A DNA stretch of 64,000 nucleotides. Origin: Sphingopyxis italica. Its GTDB lineage: Bacteria > Pseudomonadota > Alphaproteobacteria > Sphingomonadales > Sphingomonadaceae. The translations under genes were made by a program, and so were the position numbers. Where the stretch lies: positions 372,001 through 436,000 of the forward strand of contig NZ_JAATIT010000003.1 in NCBI RefSeq assembly GCF_011926545.1, written 5' to 3'. The notes under the pieces are model-generated. The model did no database searches and had not been told where the DNA came from. It was given only the letters and a program-made list of their open reading frames with translations. Positions 1 to 9,375 of the stretch are shown here, in pieces (within the stretch, counting starts at the first letter, position 1; every line of letters begins with the position of its first letter).

Positions 1-1181
1 GCGATCGCAAAGAGCGACGACCCCGGATCGCCCTTTTCGAACACGACATCGCCCTCGCGATAAAAGGCGACCTTCGAATCGAGCATGAACTCGCGCATCT
101 GCAGCGGCGACACATCGGCGAAGATGCTGACGCGCGTGCGCAGATATTCGAGCCATTCGCTGACCGGTTTCTGCTGCGGCAGATCCTCGAAAATCGCTGC
201 CAGGTCCTTCTCGTCCGCCGGAGTCAGCCCCGCATTGCCATTGATGAACTCGACGACGTCATAGCCCTGGTTCATGCAATGCTTGATCAGCGGATAACCC
301 GCGAGCGCGCCGATCACGAAGATGCCCGGGACGGTCGATTCAAAGGTCGGCGACAGTTTGGGAAAGGCCTCGCGGTCAGGGCCTGTGAATTCGATCCCCA
401 TCGATTCGACGAAGCCGCGCGGCGCGACCGACCCCAGCCGCGCGACGATGACGTCGCACGCGATCTTCTCGTCGCCGTTCGGGGTTTCGAGCGTCAGCCA
501 GCCGGGCTCGACCTTCTTCGGCTGCGTCTCGGTGCGGATCGACATGAAGCCATTCTCGCCCGCCTCCATCATGTCGGAGACATTCTTCGCCTTGGCGCGC
601 GCGAAATCCTTCGACCGATTGAGGATCGTCACCCTGTTTTCGAGCGCCTCCTCGGCGACGCCGAGCGCATTCTCGATCCCCGCGTCGCCCGATCCGACGA
701 CGGTGATATGCCTGTCCTTGAAATCCTCGGGATCGTCGACCTGATAGATGATGTGCGGCAGGTCATATCCTTCGCAGCGCAGCCGGTTCGGATTGCCCTG
801 CGTGCCGATCGCCAGCACGATATTCTCGGCGTGAAAGATGTCGCCCTTGGCGGTCTTGATCACGAACGCGCCCTTCTGGCCCGTCACTTCGGTAACATCG
901 GTGTAATGGGCGACATTCACCTTGTTGTTCGCGGCATCCTCGTCCCAATTGCCAAGGATAGATTCGCGCGCGCCCTCGGCAAAGCGGCAGTCGGACCGGA
1001 GGTCGAGCCGCTCGGGCGTCGCGAGCACGCGCTTGCCCTTCTGATATTTGAAGATGGTGTCCGACAGATGGTCGGTCTTTTCGAGCAGGATATGGCTGAG
1101 CCCGAGTTGGCCGGCGCGCGATGCGGCGCTGAGGCCCGCGGGCCCCGAACCGATAATCGCGACTTTGACCGCCTCGCTCAT
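1..1181 (-). CDS. FAD-dependent oxidoreductase with cNMP-binding domain (3' end missing)
   Basis: The gene starts at the ATG at 1181 and runs off the left edge, so only the first 393 codons are present. The N-terminus has a Rossmann FAD-binding motif (IIGSGPAGLSAA, about residues 9-20) and a second dinucleotide motif (VVGSGDAGIENA, about residue 160), the plan of thioredoxin-reductase-like pyridine nucleotide oxidoreductases. The CxxC disulfide of true thioredoxin reductase is not seen. The last visible residues (GDVVFEKGDPGSSLFAIA) begin a cyclic-nucleotide-binding domain of CRP type. Proteins with this order often carry further ferredoxin-like domains, which cannot be judged here. Substrate unknown; probably a cytoplasmic redox protein gated by a nucleotide or redox signal. 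Confidence 0.8.
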   Translation of the reverse strand, partial: MSEAVKVAIIGSGPAGLSAASRAGQLGLSHILLEKTDHLSDTIFKYQKGKRVLATPERLDLRSDCRFAEGARESILGNWDEDAANNKVNVAHYTDVTEVTGQKGAFVIKTAKGDIFHAENIVLAIGTQGNPNRLRCEGYDLPHIIYQVDDPEDFKDRHITVVGSGDAGIENALGVAEEALENRVTILNRSKDFARAKAKNVSDMMEAGENGFMSIRTETQPKKVEPGWLTLETPNGDEKIACDVIVARLGSVAPRGFVESMGIEFTGPDREAFPKLSPTFESTVPGIFVIGALAGYPLIKHCMNQGYDVVEFINGNAGLTPADEKDLAAIFEDLPQQKPVSEWLEYLRTRVSIFADVSPLQMREFMLDSKVAFYREGDVVFEKGDPGSSLFAI

Positions 1182-1415
1182 GCGCGCGCGCGTCCGCAGC
1201 CGAAGCGATCGGCCGCGATCAAGCTGCTGGTAAATATGCGCACGGGCATCCCATTCCCCCCAATCGCTTGCCCCCAAGCGACGCAATTACGGATGCGACC
1301 CGGACTTATGTCCTGGGTGCAAGGCTATGCCCTTGAAAGCGGGAAAAGGTCAACCGGAAGAGACGGAGATTTCCGCTGCTGCGAGACGTTCGCAAATGGT
1401 CCGACAGGCGGGCGG

Positions 1416-2189
1416 TCAGGCGAGTTCGAATATCGCGGCGATACGCTCGGACTGCGTCGGCTCGAACCGCGACCAGCCGTCGGGGCCGAGCTTTTCGAGC
1501 GGGCGGAAGCGCGCCTTGTAGGCCATGCGCGCCGAGCCTTCGATCCAGTAACCGAGATAGACATAAGGCAGCCCGGCATTCGCCGCGCGCTGGACATGGT
1601 CGGCGATGATATAGGTGCCGAGCCCTTCGCGCATCGGGTGGCCCGCGTCGAAGAAGCTGTAGATCATCGATAGCCCGTCGCCCTGCCGATCGGTCAGGCA
1701 GCAGCCGACGAGCCGCCCCTTGCCGCCATCCGCCGCGGGCTCGCGATATTCGATCATATAGCTGTCGACCGGGGTCTGCTCGACCATGTCGGCGAAATCC
1801 TGTTCGTCCATGTCGGCCATGCCGCCATCGGGATGGCGCGAGGCCAGATAGGAGCGGAGCAGCGCATATTGCTCCTCGGTCGCCCACGGCTTGCACGCGG
1901 TGGCGACGAGGTCGCCGTTGCGGCGCAAATTGCGCTTCTGCGAATTGCTGGGGACGAATTCGCTCGCGCAGACGCGCACCGATACGCATGCCGAGCAATC
2001 GGCGCAGCTCGGGCGATAGGCGACCGACTGGCTGCGCCGGAACCCGATGCGGCCGAGCGCATCGTTCAGCTCGTTCGCACTATTACCGCTGAGTTCCGTA
2101 AACACCTTGCGTTCGGTCTTGCCCGCCAGATAGGGACAAGGCGCCGGACTCGTGACGAAAAAGCGCGGAAAACGAAACGGTGCGGACAC
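1416..2189 (-). CDS. bpt: Aspartate/glutamate leucyltransferase (Bpt/Ate family)
   Basis: Transfers leucine from Leu-tRNA to proteins with N-terminal Asp or Glu, marking them for ClpS/ClpAP (bacterial N-degron pathway). The 257-residue product has the Ate N-terminal domain with the cysteine cluster at residues 62, 65 and 68 ([14 protein letters not shown]) and the C-terminal GNAT-like domain ([20 protein letters not shown]). I chose the GTG at 2189 over an in-frame ATG at 2291: the family begins at [20 protein letters not shown], and GGAGG lies at 2200-2204, about 10 bases ahead of the GTG. The extra 34 residues from the upstream ATG look random. It lies downstream of pyk on the same strand, 185 bp away. 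Confidence 0.9.
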   Translation of the reverse strand: MSAPFRFPRFFVTSPAPCPYLAGKTERKVFTELSGNSANELNDALGRIGFRRSQSVAYRPSCADCSACVSVRVCASEFVPSNSQKRNLRRNGDLVATACKPWATEEQYALLRSYLASRHPDGGMADMDEQDFADMVEQTPVDSYMIEYREPAADGGKGRLVGCCLTDRQGDGLSMIYSFFDAGHPMREGLGTYIIADHVQRAANAGLPYVYLGYWIEGSARMAYKARFRPLEKLGPDGWSRFEPTQSERIAAIFELA

Positions 2190-2374
2190 GCGGAAAAAAC
2201 CTCCGGACTTGCGATGCGGAGCCCCCCGACGCGGGTCCGACGCGCTGCTTGCACCAACTATGCCGCGCGGCGTCAATGGTGCAAAGTCCATTTACCATTT
2301 TTAAGCGTCCCGATCTGAATCACGCCGAAAATTTTGTGAATCGTCCGGTAGCTTTTGTGCCGATTTGAATCGGA

Positions 2375-3829
2375 TCAGCTGTATCCGCGCAGCTCGTCGC
2401 CAGTCAGCGTCGCCACATGCAGCACATTGGTCGACCCCGGCGTGCCGAACGGAACCCCCGCCATCATCACCAGCTTCGCGCCCGCCTTGCAGATGCCGTG
2501 GCGCAGCGCCATGCGCTTGCCCTTGGCGATCATCTCTTCAAAGCTGCCGATATCCTTCGTCGGCACCGCATGCGCGCCCCACAGCAATCCCATGCGCCGC
2601 GCGGCTTCCTTCTTCGGCGTCAGCACCAGCAGCGGTGCGCCCGGCCGTTCGCGCGCGACGCGGCGCGCGGTCGAACCCGACGCGGTGAAACAGATGATCG
2701 CATCGGCGGCGATCGTCGCGATGATGCTGCCCGCGGCCTCGGCCAGCGCATCGGCGGTCGTCGCGTCGGGCACCGTCTCGGTGAAGTGCAGGCGGCGGTA
2801 ATAGTCGGGATCGCTTTCGACCGAGCGCGCGATCGAGTCCATCATCGTGACAGCTTCCACCGGCCACGCGCCCGCCGCGGTTTCGGCCGACAGCATGATC
2901 GCGTCGGCCCCGTCGTACACCGCCGTGGCAACATCGCTGACTTCGGCGCGCGTCGGCGACGGCGAGACGATCATCGATTCGAGCATCTGCGTCGCAACGA
3001 CGACGGGCTTGCCCATCCGCCGCGCGGTCGCGACGATCTTTTTCTGAAGCGGCGGCACCGCCTCAGGGGGGAGTTCGACGCCGAGGTCGCCGCGCGCGAC
3101 CATCGCCGCATCGGCGAGTTCGAGGATTTCCTCGATCCGCTGCACCCCCGACGGCTTTTCGAACTTCACGAGCAAGGCCGCCTTGCCGCCGATCAGCCGC
3201 CGCGCCTCGGCGACGTCCTCGGGGCGCTGAACGAACGACAGCGCGATCCAGTCGACATGCTGTTCGAGCGCGAAGGCCAGGTCCTTGCGGTCCTTTTCGG
3301 TCAGCGCGGCGAGCGGCACGACGACGTCGGGAACATTGACACCCTTGCGATCCGAAATCTTGCCGCCGACCTCGACGATCGTTTCGATCCGGTCGGGCGC
3401 CACGCTCTTTACCCGCAGCACCAGCTTGCCATCGTCGATCAGCAGGCGGGTATCGGGCTCGGCCGCCGCGAACAATTCCGGGTGCGGCAAGTGGACGCGC
3501 GTCGCATCGCCCGGCGTCTTGTCGGCATCGAGTATGAAGGGCTTGCCCTTCACCAGTTCGGCGGGGCCGTCCTTGAACGTGCCGACGCGCAGCTTCGGCC
3601 CCTGCAGATCGACGAGGATCGTCGTCGGGCGCCCAGTGTCCTTTTCGAGCGCGCGGATCGCCGCGATCACCTTCGCATGGCCGGCATGATCGCCGTGGCT
3701 CATATTGACGCGAAAGGCATCGGCACCGGCGCGGTGCAGCTGCGCGATCATCTCGGCATTGGCGCTGGCGGGGCCAAGGGTCGCCAGGATGCGGACCTTG
3801 CGCTGGCGGGGGGTAAAGCTCTGAACCAC
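2375..3829 (-). CDS. pyk: Pyruvate kinase
   Basis: Converts phosphoenolpyruvate and ADP to pyruvate and ATP at the end of glycolysis or the Entner-Doudoroff route. The 484-residue product has the N-terminal barrel entry (RKVRILATLGPAS), the catalytic lysine region (LLVKFEKPSGVQRIEEIL), the metal/active-site segment (VARGDLGVELPPEAVPPLQKKIV) and the C-terminal alpha/beta domain. The family signature normally reads KIEN; here it is KFEK, a small departure. I chose the GTG at 3829 because the family begins just before FTPRQRKVRILATLG and CGGAG lies 5-6 bases upstream at 3834-3838. A longer in-frame ORF from 3901 has no such support. The gene is divergent from the DUF1244 gene. Confidence 0.93.
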   Translation of the reverse strand: MVQSFTPRQRKVRILATLGPASANAEMIAQLHRAGADAFRVNMSHGDHAGHAKVIAAIRALEKDTGRPTTILVDLQGPKLRVGTFKDGPAELVKGKPFILDADKTPGDATRVHLPHPELFAAAEPDTRLLIDDGKLVLRVKSVAPDRIETIVEVGGKISDRKGVNVPDVVVPLAALTEKDRKDLAFALEQHVDWIALSFVQRPEDVAEARRLIGGKAALLVKFEKPSGVQRIEEILELADAAMVARGDLGVELPPEAVPPLQKKIVATARRMGKPVVVATQMLESMIVSPSPTRAEVSDVATAVYDGADAIMLSAETAAGAWPVEAVTMMDSIARSVESDPDYYRRLHFTETVPDATTADALAEAAGSIIATIAADAIICFTASGSTARRVARERPGAPLLVLTPKKEAARRMGLLWGAHAVPTKDIGSFEEMIAKGKRMALRHGICKAGAKLVMMAGVPFGTPGSTNVLHVATLTGDELRGYS

Positions 3830-3934
3830 AAATGCTCCGATGACGTGGGGTGGGGTCTGCGACGCTAGGGCAATGCCGCCTTGATGCGGCCAAGGCAACA
3901 ACCGTATAGCTATTCATCATACAAAGGAGAAACC

Positions 3935-4255
3935 ATGTCCTGCAGCGACGATCAGACGACCGGCAACGACGCCCTCGACAGCCTCGACGATGCCGTCGCG
4001 GCCGCGGCGTTCCGCCACCTCGTCCGCCTGCTCCGGCATCGCAGCGACGCGGCGAACATCGACCTGATGGGCCTCGCGGGATTTTGCCGCAACTGTCTGG
4101 GCGACTGGATCGCGGAAGCGGGCGAGATGGATAAGGAAACCGGCCGCGCGATCGTCCACGGCATGCCGACCGCCGAATGGAAAGCGCGCTTCCATGTTGC
4201 GGCCACTCCCGAACAGCTCGCGCGGATGGAAGAAAGCATGGCCAAGAATCCCTGA
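3935..4255 (+). CDS. DUF1244 domain protein
   Basis: A 106-residue acidic cytoplasmic protein of the DUF1244 family, found widely in alpha- and gammaproteobacteria; no function is established. Diagnostic residues are AAFRHLVRLLRHR, followed by NIDLMGLAGFCRNCLGDW, where the two cysteines of CRNC are conserved. The start at 3935 is preceded by AAAGGAGA at 3923-3930; a longer reading from 3881 would pass through the promoter region shared with pyk. It heads a plus-strand run of small conserved genes (DUF2312, YbjQ-like, GNAT). Family assignment is firm, function open. Confidence 0.88.
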   Translation: MSCSDDQTTGNDALDSLDDAVAAAAFRHLVRLLRHRSDAANIDLMGLAGFCRNCLGDWIAEAGEMDKETGRAIVHGMPTAEWKARFHVAATPEQLARMEESMAKNP

Positions 4256-4319
4256 CGCCGCTAATCGGACGCCGAGGCGATTCTCGCCACGCAATCATCC
4301 AATCTGAGCGGAGTATAAA

Positions 4320-4562
4320 ATGAGCGAAGCCACCGTGTCCGACGACCAGCTGCGTCTTTTCATCGAGCGCATCGAGCGTCTGGAAGAAGAGAAGAAGGGC
4401 ATCGCCGACGATATCCGCGACACCTATAATGAATCGAAATCGCAGGGTTACGACCCGAAAATCATGCGCCAGATCGTGCGCCTTCGCAAATTGCCGGTCC
4501 ACGACCGCAAGGAAATGGAAGCGATTCTCGACGTCTATAAATCGGCGCTCGGAATCGACTGA
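4320..4562 (+). CDS. DUF2312 / GapR-like nucleoid protein
   Basis: An 80-residue protein of the DUF2312 family, whose Caulobacter member GapR binds overtwisted AT-rich DNA ahead of moving polymerases and is important for replication and cell division. The sequence shows the long N-terminal helix rich in charged residues ([24 protein letters not shown], a coiled coil) and the conserved C-terminal part ([16 protein letters not shown]), close to family length. GGAG sits about 7 bases before the ATG. It lies alone between DUF1244 and a YbjQ-like gene. The DNA-binding role is inferred from the family. Confidence 0.88.
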   Translation: MSEATVSDDQLRLFIERIERLEEEKKGIADDIRDTYNESKSQGYDPKIMRQIVRLRKLPVHDRKEMEAILDVYKSALGID

Positions 4563-4594
4563 AGCCAACCCGCACAAGCATCAGGAGAGTGACG

Positions 4595-4915
4595 ATGTTC
4601 AGCACCACCACCAATAATGTCGAGGGCCGTCCGGTCCGCGAATATCTGGGCATCGTCACCGGCGAGGTGATCGTCGGCGCCAATCTGTTCCGCGATTTGT
4701 TCGCGTCGATCACCGACATCGTCGGCGGCCGCTCGGGGAAATATGAGGATGTGCTCGCCCGCGCGCGCAAGGAAGCGATCGCGGAGATGGAAGCCGAAGC
4801 CGCGCGCCTCGGCGGCAATGCCGTCGTCGGCGTCGACCTCGACTATGAAGTGCTCGGCCAGAACGGCTCGATGCTGATGGTCAGCGCGTCGGGAACGGCG
4901 GTGACGCTGGGGTGA
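4595..4915 (+). CDS. YbjQ/UPF0145 family protein
   Basis: A 106-residue protein of the UPF0145 (YbjQ) family, annotated in databases as a heavy-metal-binding domain, though no activity is established. Typical segments are [19 protein letters not shown] near residue 17, a central acidic helix ([21 protein letters not shown]) and [16 protein letters not shown]. Members form pentamers. The ATG at 4595 has AGGAGA 6 bases upstream; an in-frame GTG at 4589 lies inside that ribosome-binding site. The stop overlaps the GTG start of the following acetyltransferase (GTGA), so the two are translationally coupled. Confidence 0.88.
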   Translation: MFSTTTNNVEGRPVREYLGIVTGEVIVGANLFRDLFASITDIVGGRSGKYEDVLARARKEAIAEMEAEAARLGGNAVVGVDLDYEVLGQNGSMLMVSASGTAVTLG

Positions 4916-5403
4916 GCGCCGACATCCGCCCGGCGGCGTCAGCCGATTCCGCGCGATGTGCCGAGATTTACGCACCCTATGTCACGGACACCTGGGTCAG
5001 TTTCGAACGCGATCCGCCTGGTACGGCGGAAATGGCGCGCCGGATAGCGGATTACGGGACCAGCCATGGCTGGCTGGTCGCGGAGGTCGAAGGCAAAATG
5101 GCGGGATATGCCTATGGCTCCCCTCACCGCGCGCGCGAAGCCTATGCGACCTCGGCGGATGTCGCGATCAACCTCGATGCGGCTTTCGCGCGGGCGGGAA
5201 TTGGGCGGCAGCTTTACGAGGCGCTGTTTCCGATTCTGAAGGATCGCAATGTCCACGCCGTCTTCGCCGGAATTGCCCTGCCGAATGACGCCAGCATCGG
5301 CTTGCATGAGGCAATGGGCTTCGCTCCGATCGGAATCTACCGCGACGTCGGTTGGAAAATGGGCGGCTGGCGCGATGTCGGGTGGTGGCAGCGGTTGCTT
5401 TGA
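4912..5403 (+). CDS. GNAT acetyltransferase, phosphinothricin/methionine-sulfoximine type
   Basis: A 163-residue N-acetyltransferase most like the Pat/MddA group, which acetylates phosphinothricin, methionine sulfone or sulfoximine and related amino acids with acetyl-CoA. Visible features are [20 protein letters not shown] at the N-terminus, the family segment [19 protein letters not shown], the [11 protein letters not shown] acetyl-CoA loop (here a degenerate Q/RxxGxG/A) and the C-terminal [20 protein letters not shown] typical of this subgroup. It starts at a GTG overlapping the stop of the YbjQ-like gene by 4 bp. The substrate is inferred. Confidence 0.85.
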   Translation: MSADIRPAASADSARCAEIYAPYVTDTWVSFERDPPGTAEMARRIADYGTSHGWLVAEVEGKMAGYAYGSPHRAREAYATSADVAINLDAAFARAGIGRQLYEALFPILKDRNVHAVFAGIALPNDASIGLHEAMGFAPIGIYRDVGWKMGGWRDVGWWQRLL

Positions 5404-5460
5404 CATTAGGTCCTGATGTAAGCGCGCCTCCAGTTCCTCCCAGCCGCAAAGAAGAGAGCC

Positions 5461-6207
5461 ATGGCCGGCCATAGCAAATTCAAGAACATCATGCACCGCA
5501 AGGGTGCGCAGGACAAAAAGCGCAGCTCGCTGTTTTCCAAGCTTTCGCGGGAAATCACCGTCGCGGCGAAAATGGGCCTGCCCGATCCCGACGCGAACGC
5601 GCGCCTGCGTGCGGCGATCAACGCCGCCAAGGCGCAGTCGGTGCCGAAGGATAATATCCAGCGTTCGATCGACAAGGCCGCGGGCGGCGAAGGCGATAAT
5701 TACGAGGAAATCCGCTACGAAGGCTATGGCCCCGGCGGCGTGTCGCTGATCGTCGAGGCACTGACCGACAACCGCAACCGCACCGCGACCAACGTCCGCA
5801 CGGCGTTCAGCAAGAATGGCGGCAACCTCGGCACCAGCGGCAGCGTTTCGCATGGCTTCGACCGCCTGGGCATGATCAGCTACGCCGCCGAGGCGGGTGA
5901 CGCCGACACAGTGTTTGAAGCCGCGCTCGACGCCGGCGCCGACGATGTCGAATCGTCCGAGGACGGCCACGACATCTGGACCAGCGTCGACAGCCTCCAC
6001 GAAGTCGCCAAGGCGCTCGAAACCAAGCTCGGCGAAGCCGAGGGCGTAAAGCTCGCCTGGCGCCCGACGCTGAAGAGCGAAGTCGCCGACGAAGCGACCG
6101 CGCAAACGCTGTTCAAGCTGATCGATACGCTCGACGACGACGACGACGTCCAGACCGTATGGGGCAATTACGAAATCCCCGACGCGGTGATGGAAAAGCT
6201 TGGCTAA
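5461..6207 (+). CDS. YebC/PmpR family regulatory protein
   Basis: A 248-residue member of the YebC/TACO1 family. Members have been described as transcription regulators and, more recently, as ribosome-associated factors that relieve stalling on proline stretches. The product opens with [20 protein letters not shown] and holds the family segment [20 protein letters not shown] and the [14 protein letters not shown] signature. As in many proteobacteria it sits immediately upstream of ruvC, here separated by a palindromic repeat (6218-6297). Identity is firm; the molecular role follows the family. Confidence 0.93.
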   Translation: MAGHSKFKNIMHRKGAQDKKRSSLFSKLSREITVAAKMGLPDPDANARLRAAINAAKAQSVPKDNIQRSIDKAAGGEGDNYEEIRYEGYGPGGVSLIVEALTDNRNRTATNVRTAFSKNGGNLGTSGSVSHGFDRLGMISYAAEAGDADTVFEAALDAGADDVESSEDGHDIWTSVDSLHEVAKALETKLGEAEGVKLAWRPTLKSEVADEATAQTLFKLIDTLDDDDDVQTVWGNYEIPDAVMEKLG

Positions 6208-6217
6208 CAGCCAGAAC

Positions 6218-6297
6218 CCGTTCGCATCGAGCGAAGTCGAGATGCCCATCGTCGGCGCATGCTTTCAAGGTGTCTCGACTTCGCCCGACACGAACGG
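6218..6297. repeat. REP-like interrupted palindrome between yebC and ruvC
   Basis: The ends CCGTTCG and CGAACGG are complementary, and an inner pair CGAAGTCGAGA / TCTCGACTTCG (11 bp) pairs as well. They are separated by unpaired 7-base segments on each side, giving a long hairpin with an internal loop. The outer arms match those of the elements at 6787-6876 and 36940-37031, so this looks like a variant of the same family. Confidence 0.75.
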
Positions 6298-6303
6298 AAC
6301 GAT

Positions 6304-6777
6304 ATGATCATCCTCGGCCTCGATCCCTCGCTGACCTGCACCGGCTGGGGCGTCATCCGCGTCGAGGGCAGCCGGATCAGCCATATCGCCAATGGGCAGG
6401 TGAAGACCGACGCAAAGACTTCCCTGCCCGACCGGCTCGCCCATCTTGACACCGTACTGGCGGCGGTGATCGCCGATCATGCACCGGCATGTGCGGCGGT
6501 CGAGGAAGTGTTCGTCAACGACAATCCGCAATCGACGCTGAAGCTCGCGCACGCGCGCGGCGTTGTCCTGCTTGGCTGCGCGCGCGGCGGGCTGGCGGTC
6601 ACCGAATATGCGCCGCGGCTGGTCAAGAAAGCGATCGTAGGCACCGGCGGCGCGGCGAAGGAACAGGTGCAGGCGATGCTGCGCGTGCTGCTTCCCGGCG
6701 CAAAGGTCGCGGGTGCCGACGCGGCCGATGCGCTCGCGGTCGCGATCTGCCATGCGAACCATCGGCCCAAGGTCTAA
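6304..6777 (+). CDS. ruvC: Crossover junction endodeoxyribonuclease RuvC
   Basis: Cuts Holliday junctions bound by RuvAB during recombinational repair. The 157-residue protein has all four acidic active-site residues at expected places: D7 (GLDPSL), E67/E68 (AVEEVF), D139 and D142 ([14 protein letters not shown]). I chose the ATG at 6304, which starts [16 protein letters not shown] as in all RuvC proteins; a longer frame from 6259 lies in the upstream palindrome. ruvA follows after a second repeat, so the two may share a transcript despite the 113 bp gap. Confidence 0.95.
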   Translation: MIILGLDPSLTCTGWGVIRVEGSRISHIANGQVKTDAKTSLPDRLAHLDTVLAAVIADHAPACAAVEEVFVNDNPQSTLKLAHARGVVLLGCARGGLAVTEYAPRLVKKAIVGTGGAAKEQVQAMLRVLLPGAKVAGADAADALAVAICHANHRPKV

Positions 6778-6786
6778 ATCCCCACG

Positions 6787-6876
6787 CCGTTCGCCCTGAG
6801 CTTGTCGAAGGGCCGTTCTTCTCTTAAGGAGAACAAAAGGGGAAGGACCGGGCTTCGATAAGCTCAGCCCGAACGG
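6787..6876. repeat. REP-like element, family 1, between ruvC and ruvA
   Basis: An inverted repeat starting CCGTTCGCCCTGAGCTTGTC and ending in its near-perfect complement (GCTTCGATAAGCTCAGCCCG then AACGG), with about 35 bases between the arms. The same sequence recurs at 36940-37031 between sucB and lpdA. Two copies within one window, both at gene ends, point to a dispersed intergenic repeat. Confidence 0.85.
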
Positions 6877-6890
6877 ATGTTGGAAACCGC

Positions 6891-7490
6891 ATGATCGCCA
6901 AACTCACCGGACGGCTCGACAGCAGCACCGCAGGCCATGCGGTGATCGACGTCGGCGGCGTCGGTTATCTGGTCGAGGCATCGGCGCGCACGCTCGACGC
7001 ACTCGGCCCGGTCGGCGGCGAGGTCGTCATCCACACCGAAATGCTCGTCGGCGAGGATTTCCTGCGCCTGCTTGGCTTTGCCAAGGCCGAGGAGCGTGAC
7101 TGGTTCCGCCTGCTCACCAGCGTGCAAGGCGTCGGCGCGAAGGTCGCGCTCGCGATCCTCTCGGCGCTCGAAATCGGCGACCTGCAACGCGCCCTCGCCA
7201 GCGGCGACAGCGCGATGATCGCGCGCGCCAACGGCGTCGGGCCGAAGCTCGCGCAGCGGATCACGCATGAGTTGAAGGACAAGGCCGGCGCGCTGGGAGG
7301 GATCGCGGGTTCGGGTCCAGCCCTGTCCGCGACCACCGGCCCGCTCGGCGACGCCGTCGCCGCGCTCACCGGCCTCGGCTTCAAACCCGGCGAAGCGAGC
7401 GCCGCGGTCGCGGCCGCGAACGGGGAGTTGGGTGCGGGCGCCAGCCTTGACGCACTCGTCCGCATCGCGCTCAAGAAAGCCGCGAAGTGA
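6891..7490 (+). CDS. ruvA: Holliday junction branch migration protein RuvA
   Basis: Forms the tetramer that binds four-way junctions and recruits the RuvB motor. The 199-residue product shows the N-terminal OB-fold ([11 protein letters not shown], then [11 protein letters not shown]), the paired helix-hairpin-helix motifs ([16 protein letters not shown] and [16 protein letters not shown]) and the C-terminal RuvB-binding three-helix domain ([20 protein letters not shown]). Its stop overlaps the GTG start of a GFA-family gene by 4 bp. ruvB is not next but lies about 860 bp downstream after two unrelated genes. Confidence 0.95.
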   Translation: MIAKLTGRLDSSTAGHAVIDVGGVGYLVEASARTLDALGPVGGEVVIHTEMLVGEDFLRLLGFAKAEERDWFRLLTSVQGVGAKVALAILSALEIGDLQRALASGDSAMIARANGVGPKLAQRITHELKDKAGALGGIAGSGPALSATTGPLGDAVAALTGLGFKPGEASAAVAAANGELGAGASLDALVRIALKKAAK

Positions 7491-7897
7491 CCACCCTAAC
7501 CCGCCGCGCCACCTGTCGCTGCGGCCAGATCTGCATCGCCTGCACCGGCGAGCCGATCCGCGTGTCGGCCTGCCACTGCCGCGAATGCAAGGCACAGAGC
7601 GGCAGCGCCTTTGCCGCGCAGGTCCGCTTCCCGGCCGAACAGGTCCGCATCGAGGGCGAAGCGAAAGCGAAGATGTGGCAATATACCGGCGCCAGCGGCA
7701 ATACCGCCGACTTCTTTTTCTGCGGCACCTGCGGCTCGGGCGTCTGGTACCGGGCGCGGCCCTATCATGACGCCTATGCGATACCGCTCGGCAATTTCGA
7801 GCCCGGACACGGCTTCGTGCCCGGCTATTCGGTGTATGAGGACCGCAAGGAACCTTGGGTTTCAATCAGCGGCGAGCGGGTCGAACATTATGACTGA
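7487..7897 (+). CDS. GFA family zinc protein (glutathione-dependent formaldehyde-activating-like)
   Basis: A 136-residue member of the GFA (Mss4-like) family. The zinc-binding cysteines are visible as [10 protein letters not shown] near the N-terminus, CHCREC near residue 30 and CGTCGSG near residue 82. The family name comes from a bacterial protein that speeds the glutathione-formaldehyde reaction, but most members are of unknown function. It begins with a GTG inside the ruvA stop, and its end overlaps the start of the next gene by 8 bp, so ruvA and the two inserted genes look like one translation-coupled unit. Confidence 0.85.
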   Translation: MTTLTRRATCRCGQICIACTGEPIRVSACHCRECKAQSGSAFAAQVRFPAEQVRIEGEAKAKMWQYTGASGNTADFFFCGTCGSGVWYRARPYHDAYAIPLGNFEPGHGFVPGYSVYEDRKEPWVSISGERVEHYD

Positions 7898-8315
7898 GCC
7901 GGCCACCGCATCGGTACGCCCGCCATATTATGTCTGGCTTGCCATGCGCCTGTTGGGCCTTTTGGGCATCCCCATGATAATTGTCGGATTCCTGTATGCA
8001 GTTGGCAGCCCGGTCGATAGCATCGACTTCCAGCTGGCTCTCGTGTGTCTTGTGGTTGGCGGGTTGATCGGCGACAGCGGGCCGGTCTGGCGCCGTGCAG
8101 AATACGACACATCGGAATTTTTCGAATATCTCGGGCGGCGCCTGGCGTCGAAGGGATGTCCCCAATGCGGGCAATCGGTCTTCGACCGAATACCGCCCAG
8201 CGGCTTCGAGTTGGAGAGCGCACGACATTCCTTCTGGCCGACCCGCATTTGCTATGGTTGTGGCGGCGATACGACCCGCGTTCGTACATCGATTCCGGGA
8301 CCGCGCAGTGATTAG
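7890..8315 (+). CDS. Hypothetical membrane protein with C-terminal zinc ribbon
   Basis: A 141-residue protein I do not recognise. Two hydrophobic segments are visible (about residues 14-35, LAMRLLGLLGIPMIIVGFLYAV, and about 44-60, FQLALVCLVVGGLIG). They are followed by a soluble part with two cysteine pairs (CPQCG and CYGCG) that could hold a zinc ion. It starts inside the end of the GFA gene and ends 38 bp before ruvB. Its base composition looks lower in GC than the neighbouring ruv genes. This is judged by eye. Function unknown; the position between ruvA and ruvB is the only context. Confidence 0.65.
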   Translation: MTEPATASVRPPYYVWLAMRLLGLLGIPMIIVGFLYAVGSPVDSIDFQLALVCLVVGGLIGDSGPVWRRAEYDTSEFFEYLGRRLASKGCPQCGQSVFDRIPPSGFELESARHSFWPTRICYGCGGDTTRVRTSIPGPRSD

Positions 8316-8352
8316 CTGGCGGCATGACGAGATTTATGGATAAGGCGACGGC

Positions 8353-9375
8353 GTGACCGACCTGACCACCCCCATCCGCACCCCCGAGGACGCCGACGCG
8401 GCGTTGCGGCCGAGGTCGCTCGCCGAATTCGTCGGGCAGGCGGCGGCGCGCGAGAATCTGCGCATCTTTATCGAGGCGGCGAAGGCGCGGGCGGACGCGC
8501 TCGATCATGTGCTCTTCTATGGCCCCCCGGGTCTCGGCAAGACGACGCTGGCGCAGATCGTCGCCAAGGAACTCGGCGTCGGGTTTCGGTCGACCAGCGG
8601 CCCGGTGATCGCGAAGGCGGGCGACCTCGCGGCGCTGCTCACCAATCTGGAAGACGGCGATGTGCTGTTCATCGACGAGATTCACCGGCTGTCGCCCGCG
8701 GTCGAGGAAATCCTCTATCCGGCGATGGAGGATCGCGCGCTCGACATCATGATCGGCGAGGGGCCGTCGGCGCGTTCGGTGCGGATCGACCTGCCAAAAT
8801 TCACCCTCGTCGGCGCGACGACGCGGCAAGGCCTGCTGACGACCCCGCTGCGCGACCGCTTCGGCATCCCGGTGCGGCTCAATTTCTATACGCACGCCGA
8901 ACTCGAACAGGTGATTTCGCGTGCAGCGCGCCTGCTGTCGCTGCCGATCGCGCCCGACGGCGCGCTGGAAATCGCCCGCCGCGCGCGCGGCACCCCGCGC
9001 ATCGCCGGGCGGCTGCTCCGCCGCGTTCGCGATTTCGCAACGGTTGCGGGTCACGCGATCGTCGATGCGAAGGCGGCCGACGCGGCGCTCAACCGGCTCG
9101 AAGTCGATGCGCTCGGCCTCGATGCGATGGATCGCCGTTACCTCACCATGATCGCCGACATCTATCGCGGCGGCCCGGTCGGGGTGGAAACGCTCGCGGC
9201 GGGCCTCAGCGAACCGCGCGACACGATCGAGGATGTGATCGAACCCTATCTGCTCCAGGCCGGGTTGATCGCGCGAACCGCGCGCGGACGCATGCTCAAC
9301 GCCAGTGCATGGAAGCATCTGGGCCTCAACCCGCCCGCGGGTTCGCAGGACGGACTTTTCGATCAGGCGAAATAG
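8353..9375 (+). CDS. ruvB: Holliday junction ATP-dependent DNA helicase RuvB
   Basis: The hexameric AAA+ motor that drives branch migration with RuvA. The 340-residue protein contains Walker A (GPPGLGKTT, residues 57-65), Walker B (LFIDEIHR), sensor 1 (LVGATTR), the arginine finger region (PLRDRFGI) and the C-terminal winged-helix domain ([15 protein letters not shown]). Length is standard. The GTG at 8353 starts [23 protein letters not shown], matching the family. Two genes separate it from ruvA. Confidence 0.95.
   Translation: MTDLTTPIRTPEDADAALRPRSLAEFVGQAAARENLRIFIEAAKARADALDHVLFYGPPGLGKTTLAQIVAKELGVGFRSTSGPVIAKAGDLAALLTNLEDGDVLFIDEIHRLSPAVEEILYPAMEDRALDIMIGEGPSARSVRIDLPKFTLVGATTRQGLLTTPLRDRFGIPVRLNFYTHAELEQVISRAARLLSLPIAPDGALEIARRARGTPRIAGRLLRRVRDFATVAGHAIVDAKAADAALNRLEVDALGLDAMDRRYLTMIADIYRGGPVGVETLAAGLSEPRDTIEDVIEPYLLQAGLIARTARGRMLNASAWKHLGLNPPAGSQDGLFDQAK

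Noticed and set aside
2340..2385. Short palindrome CCGATTTGAATCGG after pyk as a terminator
   Set aside because: The stem has only 6 bp and no T-run on the minus strand; the support is too weak to list it as a terminator.
3063..4577. A 504-codon minus-strand frame covering the DUF1244 and DUF2312 genes
   Set aside because: It is arginine/proline-rich and out of frame with pyk; both plus-strand genes have ribosome-binding sites and known families.
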